NCBI GenBank assembly: GCA_003244125.1
Contig: QHBL01000334.1
Coordinates: 1 to 11,836 of the forward strand
Reading direction: 5' to 3'
Length of the DNA stretch: 11,836 nucleotides
From: Chthoniobacterales bacterium
GTDB taxonomy: Bacteria > Verrucomicrobiota > Verrucomicrobiae > Chthoniobacterales > UBA10450
Notes under the pieces: generated by a model
Database searches by the model: none
The model's input: only the letters and a program-made list of their open reading frames with translations
What the model was told of the DNA's origin: nothing
Translations under genes and position numbers: made by a program
Shown here: in pieces, positions 7,367 through 11,836 of the stretch
Numbering within the stretch: the first letter of the stretch is position 1
How the letters are laid out: the number at the start of each line of letters is the position of its first letter

Positions 7367-7918
7367 ATGAAATTACTTAAATCCTTAGCACTCGTCGCGG
7401 TGCTTTGCGCGGGGCTCTCCTCCCTGGCTCACGCGCATTTCACCGGCCCCACCATTCAGGACGTTCATCCCGACAATCCGGAAGCTACGCTCGCCGCAGC
7501 CAAAGACTTCTTCGGCAACGACCCCCCCTTTAACTGTATTGACCGTGTTGACGGCGCGTCTCCCGGCGCCACCATCCACAGCGGCGAGTTCACCATCACC
7601 TTCAATTCAAACAAGAGCGCCACGATTAGCTGGACTAATCTGAGCGACAACTTCGCCGGTATTTATGTGAAGGGGGGCAGTCAGGGCGGGCAATTCTACG
7701 GTGTCAGCGCCGATGAGATCCACGACAGCGGCACAGGCGAGATTGTCTTCGCGCCGAACACCGGCAAAGGGCTCAAACATCCCGCTGATATCTCGCACAT
7801 CGATTTCTTCTGCTCGCCCGGCGAACACAACACCGTTCCCGATGGCGGAGCGACAGCGATGCTGCTCGGCACTGCGCTTGCCGGCGTCGCTGTGACGCGC
7901 CGTTTCATGAAACGGTAA
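7367..7918 (+). CDS. Secreted VPDGG-CTERM (PEP-CTERM-like) sorting-domain protein
   Basis: A 183-aa exported protein predicted to be processed by an exosortase. Residues 1-22 form a signal peptide (M-K-L-L-K start, hydrophobic core, cleavage after S-L-A-H-A). The C-terminus has the three-part sorting signal: VPDGG at 157-161, a hydrophobic helix (162-176) and a basic tail ending R-R-F-M-K-R. VPDGG is one residue from the VPDSG-CTERM form known in Verrucomicrobiota. The 130-residue mature part is Gly/Ser/Asn/Thr-rich, probably beta, with two cysteines (in F-N-C-I-D and F-F-C-S-P) that could form a disulfide; I recognise no domain. I start at the ATG at 7367, not the in-frame TTG at 7340, because the predicted sigma-54 start point (about 7348) lies after the TTG and the signal peptide begins exactly at this Met. 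A strong terminator follows 24 bp after the stop, so it is probably monocistronic. Likely a cell-surface or matrix protein. Confidence 0.85.
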   Translation: MKLLKSLALVAVLCAGLSSLAHAHFTGPTIQDVHPDNPEATLAAAKDFFGNDPPFNCIDRVDGASPGATIHSGEFTITFNSNKSATISWTNLSDNFAGIYVKGGSQGGQFYGVSADEIHDSGTGEIVFAPNTGKGLKHPADISHIDFFCSPGEHNTVPDGGATAMLLGTALAGVAVTRRFMKR

Positions 7919-7942
7919 ATTCTCTCCAACCACAGAACACTG

Positions 7943-7975
7943 GCGGCCGTTCGAAAGGACGGCCGCTTTCGTTTT
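7943..7975 (+). terminator. Intrinsic terminator after the VPDGG-CTERM gene
   Basis: A 10-bp stem, GCGGCCGTTC (7943-7952) with GGACGGCCGC (7957-7966), has one T-G wobble and is closed by a GAAA tetraloop. It is followed by TTTCGTTTT (7967-7975). It starts 24 bp after the stop codon and separates this gene from the L,D-transpeptidase. The remaining spacer to 8126 shows no convincing promoter. Confidence 0.88.
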
Positions 7976-8126
7976 CAAGCAGGCGTGGTCTGTTCACGAA
8001 TGCCCTGCCGCTTTAGCTAACGACTCGCAGTTTATGTGCGCCACTCAGCGCCTGCGTCGTCAATCGAACTGCACGTCGCAGTTGCGGGTTGCGCCTCCCG
8101 CCTTCACAGCGCATTACTTGCGCTTC

Positions 8127-9125
8127 ATGAAGTCGATCGCGTTAGTTCTCCTCGCGGCAACGGCGGCGCACACGCAGAAGCCTGCTGTTTTGCCGCTGAT
8201 GTCTGCACCGCCCAAGGCGATCAAAGTTGAGCCTCGCGCCGTTGTGGCATTACCTAATTACGACGAGGTCACCGCCACCCGCCTCCAGATTTTTCTCGAT
8301 AACAACGACTTCGGCCCGGGCAAGATTGATGGTGAAATGGGCGAGTTCTTTCGCAAGGCTCTCCTCGCCTACAAGCGCGCGCACCTGATGCCGCTGCGTG
8401 GCACCGTCGACCAGTGGTTGCTCGATCAAGTGCCGGAACCATTCACCACTTTCACCATTCCACCGGAGGCGCTGAACTTTGTTGGTCCGGTTTCAAACAA
8501 GCCGAGTGAGCAGTCGAAGCTTAAGGGCCTGAAGTATGGATCGCTTCTCGAGCTCGTGGCGGAGCGTTTCCATTCGGCCGAAGATTACCTCCGGAAACTC
8601 AATCGCCCGATGAACCTCGATGAGCTCAAACCGGGCGACACTGTAAAAGTGCCGAATGTGCTGCCATTTAAGATCGAAGATTTGCGCGAAGGTTTTGCGC
8701 AACCGAATCCCGCTTTTGCCAACCGCATCGTGTATGTCGATACCAAGGAGCGCTTCCTCCTCATCTACGATCAGCAGCAGTTAGTCGCTGAGTTCCCGAT
8801 CACCCCCGGCTCGACCAAGCTGCCGGCGCCTATCGGCGTGTGGAAGATACTCGGAATCGCCACTCTGCCGGTATTTCGACACGACGAAGGTGTGTTGCAG
8901 CACGGTGTGGTAAGTGACAACTACTTCAACCTTCCGCCCGGCCCGAATAATCCCGTAGGTATTTTGTGGATGGGTTTAAACAAACCGCACGTCGGCATTC
9001 ATGGAACGAACCAGCCGGAGACGATTGGCCGCGCCGCCAGTCACGGCTGCATTCGCACCGCGAACTGGGATGCCGCGCGCGTGAGAGAGCTAGTGACGGT
9101 AGGAAATACGGTGTCAATATTCTAG
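8127..9125 (+). CDS. Secreted L,D-transpeptidase (YkuD family) with peptidoglycan-binding-like N-terminus
   Basis: Periplasmic enzyme expected to form 3-3 peptidoglycan cross-links or attach proteins to meso-DAP; the exact reaction cannot be read from sequence. The 332-aa product starts with a signal peptide (M-K-S-I-A-L-V-L-L-A, cleavage near residue 16-20). A helical region (about 45-105) resembles a PG_binding_1 domain. Residues about 110-190 look like a degenerate LysM, with the P-G-D-T-V-K-V-P-N ending. The YkuD domain fills about 205-332 and carries the complete active-site motif: H-G-T-N, then S-H-G-C-I-R with nucleophile Cys308. I chose the ATG at 8127 because it begins the signal peptide; an in-frame ATG at 8034 would add 31 residues without signal character. 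The methyltransferase gene starts 36 bp after the stop on the same strand, so they may share a transcript, though no functional link is evident. Confidence 0.9.
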   Translation: MKSIALVLLAATAAHTQKPAVLPLMSAPPKAIKVEPRAVVALPNYDEVTATRLQIFLDNNDFGPGKIDGEMGEFFRKALLAYKRAHLMPLRGTVDQWLLDQVPEPFTTFTIPPEALNFVGPVSNKPSEQSKLKGLKYGSLLELVAERFHSAEDYLRKLNRPMNLDELKPGDTVKVPNVLPFKIEDLREGFAQPNPAFANRIVYVDTKERFLLIYDQQQLVAEFPITPGSTKLPAPIGVWKILGIATLPVFRHDEGVLQHGVVSDNYFNLPPGPNNPVGILWMGLNKPHVGIHGTNQPETIGRAASHGCIRTANWDAARVRELVTVGNTVSIF

Positions 9126-9161
9126 CGAATGCGCGTCGGCGCGAGCGAAGCCGAATAGAAC

Positions 9162-9869
9162 ATGAACCTCGCCCGCAAAGTTCAAAAGCTATTCGATCGC
9201 GATATTATCGATAGCACGCGCGAGCATGTGCTGCGCATTTTTCACCCGGTCAACGCGCGCGAGATCAGCTCCGCGCTCGCGGCTGATGGAAGGTGGGAAG
9301 AATTGCGCCGGCGTTATCCGCGCGCGGAGAAAGAGATTCACCGCTGGGGCGACACCAGCTTTTGGATTCCGCGTAACGTCGAACGCGCGCAGGACCTCGC
9401 GCTCGATCGTCCGCCGACCCGTCACATCCTCGATCTCGGCTGCGGAGCCGGCTATTTTCTCTACGTCGCGCGCAAACTCGGTCACACCGGCATCGGCCTT
9501 GATATCGATGAGCAGCCGATCTTTCGCGACGCGCTGCGATTGCTGGAAGTGCCGCGAATCGTCCATCGCATCGCGCCCCATCAGCCGCTGCCGCCGACCG
9601 CCATACGCTATGATCTGATCACCAGCTATCTCACCTGCTTTCATCGCATCGAGCGAGTGGCGGACGGTAATTGGCGGACGTGGTCGCCCGAGCAATGGCA
9701 ATTCTTCATCGACGACGTCCGTGCGCATCAGCTCGCGCCCGGCGGGACTTTGCTGCTCGAATTTCACCCGCAGAAGAATGGCGAGCTTTATTCCGCGGCT
9801 GTGCGCGAGCTCTTCCTTGCCAATGGCGCGCGGCTCTTTCGTTCCAAGGTTTTTCTGAAAGCGCATTGA
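9162..9869 (+). CDS. Class I SAM-dependent methyltransferase, substrate unknown
   Basis: A 235-aa soluble protein with the Rossmann methyltransferase signature. Motif I is I-L-D-L-G-C-G-A-G (89-97), the acidic end of strand 2 is G-L-D-I-D (112-116), and the motif IV region is R-Y-D-L-I-T-S-Y (149-156). A later A-P-G-G-T-L-L-L-E strand fits motif VI. The N-terminal 85 residues are charged and helical and may form a cap over the substrate. Nothing in it points to a particular substrate; a small molecule or lipid is as likely as a protein. The gene lies 36 bp after the L,D-transpeptidase and 63 bp before the cNMP-fold gene, all in the same direction, so a three-gene transcript is plausible. Its start codon has only a poor ribosome site (GAATAGAAC). 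An open frame on the opposite strand covers the same DNA but looks like a codon-use shadow. Confidence 0.82.
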   Translation: MNLARKVQKLFDRDIIDSTREHVLRIFHPVNAREISSALAADGRWEELRRRYPRAEKEIHRWGDTSFWIPRNVERAQDLALDRPPTRHILDLGCGAGYFLYVARKLGHTGIGLDIDEQPIFRDALRLLEVPRIVHRIAPHQPLPPTAIRYDLITSYLTCFHRIERVADGNWRTWSPEQWQFFIDDVRAHQLAPGGTLLLEFHPQKNGELYSAAVRELFLANGARLFRSKVFLKAH

Positions 9870-9932
9870 CGTGCATCACTGCCGGCGGCAATCGCACTGG
9901 ATTTTCTCTTCGCGTCGCACATCATCAGCGCT

Positions 9933-10415
9933 ATGCCTGCGGCTGATTTCGAGCTCGTAAAACGCGTCGCCGCGCATCCGTTCCTCATCGGCTTGAACGA
10001 GCATCACATTCGGCTCTTCGCCGATTGCGCGATGCTTACTCATTTCGAGACCGGCCAACTTATTTTCCGTTCGGGCGAAACGGCGAACCGTTTCTATCTC
10101 ATCGAGAGCGGCAGCGTTGCACTCGAGTCGCACGTGGAAGGTCGCGCGCCCGTCGCCATCGATCACGTCACGGGCGGCGATCTCCTCGGCTGGTCATGGC
10201 TCTTTCCACCTTACATCTGGCACTTCGATGCGCGCGCAAGCGAGCCGACCTCCGCGATTTTTTTCTACGGCACGGTGTTGCGCGAATATTGCGAACGCGA
10301 CACGGCGCTCGGCTTCGAGCTCTTCAAACGCATGAGCGTGGTCATGATCCGCCGGCTACAATCGGCCCGCAGCAAACTACTCGACTCGATGCAACACGAC
10401 CGACGCACCGCCTAG
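9933..10415 (+). CDS. Stand-alone cyclic-nucleotide-binding-fold protein (Crp-like sensor without HTH)
   Basis: A 160-aa cytoplasmic protein consisting of one cNMP-binding beta-barrel (about 15-125: H-P-F-L-I-G-L at the start, then G-Q-L-I-F-R-S-G-E and F-Y-L-I-E-S-G) and a C-terminal helix. It ends where a Crp/Fnr regulator would begin its DNA-binding domain, so it lacks a helix-turn-helix and should act by binding a ligand or partner. The phosphate-binding cassette is unusual: G-G-D-L-L-G-W-S-W-L-F-P-P replaces the G-E-x-x-L...R-(S/T/A) pattern that binds cAMP, so cAMP is an unlikely ligand. Similar W-S-W-L-F-P-P proteins are, from memory, found near redox and respiratory genes. The gene converges on the neighbouring Crp/Fnr regulator, and their stop codons overlap in CTAG (10412-10415). 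The two may be functionally linked, but this is inference. Confidence 0.8.
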   Translation: MPAADFELVKRVAAHPFLIGLNEHHIRLFADCAMLTHFETGQLIFRSGETANRFYLIESGSVALESHVEGRAPVAIDHVTGGDLLGWSWLFPPYIWHFDARASEPTSAIFFYGTVLREYCERDTALGFELFKRMSVVMIRRLQSARSKLLDSMQHDRRTA

Positions 10416-11185
10416 CGTTCGAGATGCCGCTGAAGCGCTTTCTCCAATTCCGACGGCTGCAAAATCGTGATGCTGTTTCCGGTCACGCGCAGCAATCGTT
10501 GATCCCGGAATTTCGCCAGCGTGCGCGAAAGTGTTTCACTCGTCGTCCCCATTTCTGAAGCGAGCACGCGTTTCGTGCGATCGAGCTGCACCGTTACCGG
10601 CTGATTCGTCAGCGGGCGCGGACAGCGTTTCACCAGCCAGCTGGCCAGCCGCGTCTCCATATCCTTCAACGTGAGATCATCAAGCAACCCCACCAGCACG
10701 CGCAAATGCTGACTCATCGCGCCAAGCATACGCAGCGCGAGCCCCGGCACTTTGCGCAGCAGCTCGATGAAATCAGTCTTCGGCACCAGCAGCACCGTCG
10801 TCGGCTCAATCGCGCGCGCCTCCGCCGGATAACCGCCATCCGTGGCCAGCGTCGCTTCCGCGAAAGATTCGACCGGCCGGAAGACATGGATCACCTGCTC
10901 CTTTCCGGTGCCGCTCACGCGATGGATATTCACCGCGCCTTTTTGCACGATGTAAAAACCAGCCGACCGATCGCCTTCGCGAAAAAGATAATCTCCTTTG
11001 CCCAGATGTTTCAGCACCACGAACGAAGCCACCGCCTGAATGTCGGCCCCGGGCAACCCGACGAAGAGCTGGCAACTGCGCAGCGTGTTCTCGATCACAG
11101 CCTGCTTGAATTGACTCGTGTCGAGCGCCACGACCGAACCGTAGCGAGCGCACGCGATTTGGTCGCGCGAAAAATTCCGCTGCAT
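10412..11185 (-). CDS. Crp/Fnr-family regulator, DNR/FNR-like (nitrosative or oxygen response)
   Basis: Full-length transcription factor, 257 aa from the ATG at 11185. It has an N-terminal sensor barrel (about 40-155), a long dimerisation helix (about 145-175) and a winged helix-turn-helix (175-250). The recognition helix contains S-E-T-L-S-R, with E217, S220 and R221 in the ExxSR pattern that reads TTGAT/TTGAC half-sites in FNR. The F-A-E-A segment near 108-111 and the lack of an FNR-type cysteine cluster resemble Pseudomonas DNR, a heme-dependent NO sensor; heme binding here is inference. Start choice is uncertain. The ATG at 11185 has a GAGG nine bases upstream, but an in-frame GTG at 11098 gives 228 aa, almost the length of DNR (227), and removes a 29-residue extension with no domain. 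It is divergent from an nnrS gene, a frequent target of such regulators. Confidence 0.88.
   Translation of the reverse strand: MQRNFSRDQIACARYGSVVALDTSQFKQAVIENTLRSCQLFVGLPGADIQAVASFVVLKHLGKGDYLFREGDRSAGFYIVQKGAVNIHRVSGTGKEQVIHVFRPVESFAEATLATDGGYPAEARAIEPTTVLLVPKTDFIELLRKVPGLALRMLGAMSQHLRVLVGLLDDLTLKDMETRLASWLVKRCPRPLTNQPVTVQLDRTKRVLASEMGTTSETLSRTLAKFRDQRLLRVTGNSITILQPSELEKALQRHLER
11111..11124. promoter_or_regulatory. FNR/DNR-like box between the regulator and nnrS
   Basis: TTGACTCGTGTCGA has the form TTGAC-N4-GTCRA and matches the palindromic FNR/DNR/NnrR site (TTGAC-N4-GTCAA) at 9 of 10 defined bases. It lies 64-77 bp upstream of the nnrS ATG. If the regulator really starts at GTG 11098, the box is intergenic, 13-26 bp before that start, and could serve autoregulation. 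If it starts at 11185, the box is inside its coding region. No clear -10 element is visible for nnrS, so this stays tentative. Confidence 0.35.
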
Positions 11186-11187
11186 CG

Positions 11188-11836
11188 ATGGAGACCTCGT
11201 TAGAGACCGCGCCGCGCCGCTCCATCCTGGCGCTCTGCTGTGAGGAACCGTTCCGCGTTTTCTTTCCGCTTGGCGCCGTCCTCGGCACGATCGGCGTTTC
11301 GCTTTGGCCGCTCTGGTATCTCGGCTGGCTCACGACTTACCCATCCATCACCCACGCTCGGCTCATGATCGAAGGCTTCATGGCCTCGTACATCGTCGGG
11401 TTTCTCGGCACCGCCGGCCCGCGCATCACCTCGAGCTTTCCGCTCGCGATGCCGGAGGTTTGCGCGTTGCTCACACTCGATGCGCTTGCGGCCGGTTTAC
11501 ACGCTGGCGATGCTCATCGCGCCGGTGATTTCGTTTTCGTCGCGCTCCTTCTTTCGTTCGTCTTTGTGCTTGGCCGCCGTTTTCGCCGGCGCAGCGACAA
11601 CCCGCCATCGACCTTCATCCTTGTCGCGTTGGGTCTGGCATCTGGGATCGCTGGCGCAACGCTGACCGCTTCTCACGAAGCCGCGCTCTATTCGCGTGCT
11701 TACCAGTTCGGCAACGCGCTCCTGAATCACTGTTTCGTTTTGCTGCCCGTGCTCGGCGTCGCGCCATTTTTCATTCGGCGATTGCTCGATGCTTCAGAGC
11801 CGTCGCGTCGCAAGTTGCTCCCGACAGCTCTCATTG
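11188..11836 (+). CDS. nnrS: NnrS-family membrane protein (3' end cut by window edge)
   Basis: An integral membrane protein of the NnrS family, heme/copper proteins linked to nitric-oxide tolerance and denitrification. The frame is open from the ATG at 11188 to the right edge (216 codons); full NnrS proteins are nearly 400 aa, so roughly half is missing. Visible features are the N-terminal P-F-R-V-F-F-P-L-G segment, a first transmembrane helix (about 24-46), then H-A-R-L-M-I-E-G-F with a conserved-type His leading the second helix (G-F-M-A-S-Y-I-V-G-F-L-G-T-A-G-P-R), and three further hydrophobic stretches. This P-F-R-x-F-F-x-L plus H-A-x-x-M-x-x-G-F pattern is the NnrS signature. It is divergent from a DNR-like regulator with 2 bp between the longest starts, supporting NO-responsive control. 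There is no clear ribosome site before the ATG; a later start is possible but would remove the conserved segment. Confidence 0.82.
   Translation, partial: METSLETAPRRSILALCCEEPFRVFFPLGAVLGTIGVSLWPLWYLGWLTTYPSITHARLMIEGFMASYIVGFLGTAGPRITSSFPLAMPEVCALLTLDALAAGLHAGDAHRAGDFVFVALLLSFVFVLGRRFRRRSDNPPSTFILVALGLASGIAGATLTASHEAALYSRAYQFGNALLNHCFVLLPVLGVAPFFIRRLLDASEPSRRKLLPTALI

Noticed and set aside
9189..9866. 225-codon minus-strand open frame
   Set aside because: Exactly opposite the methyltransferase, which has clear SAM-binding motifs; the antisense product has none.
1..11836. CRISPR arrays, tRNA or rRNA genes, transposases
   Set aside because: No regularly spaced repeats, cloverleaf/rRNA signatures or transposase motifs were seen on either strand.

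Overview
The window looks like a chromosomal piece of a GC-rich Gram-negative bacterium, most likely Verrucomicrobiota (soil Chthoniobacter/Udaeobacter-like). That assignment is an inference. It rests on a VPDGG-type C-terminal sorting signal, close to the VPDSG-CTERM variant known from that phylum, next to a complete PrsK/PrsR/PrsT set. Lipoprotein signals and a Wza-type export protein indicate an outer membrane.

Left part (1-6885, all minus strand): a polysaccharide/protein-sorting locus. In transcription order it has a small outer-membrane polysaccharide export lipoprotein (6265-6885), a 185-bp spacer with a palindromic element, then a tight operon: prsK sensor kinase, prsR sigma-54 activator (ATGA overlap) and prsT TPR lipoprotein (6-bp gap, cut by the left window edge). 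No exosortase or glycosyltransferase lies inside the window.

Middle (6886-8126): a 481-bp intergenic region holds a REP-like dispersed repeat, a possible dyad enhancer site and a good -24/-12 (sigma-54) promoter. This promoter sits in front of a secreted 183-aa protein ending in VPDGG + hydrophobic helix + basic tail. A strong intrinsic terminator follows. PrsR is itself a sigma-54 activator, so sensor, activator and a probable target lie within about 5 kb.

Right part (8127-11836): three plus-strand genes encode a secreted L,D-transpeptidase, a class I SAM methyltransferase and a stand-alone cyclic-nucleotide-binding-fold protein without a DNA-binding domain. This last gene converges (4-bp CTAG overlap) on a full-length Crp/Fnr regulator of the DNR/FNR type. 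The regulator is divergent, start codons 2 bp apart, from an NnrS-family membrane protein that runs off the right edge. An FNR/DNR-like box in the divergent region suggests a nitric-oxide or low-oxygen response module.

Two genes are open at the window edges: prsT on the left and nnrS on the right.
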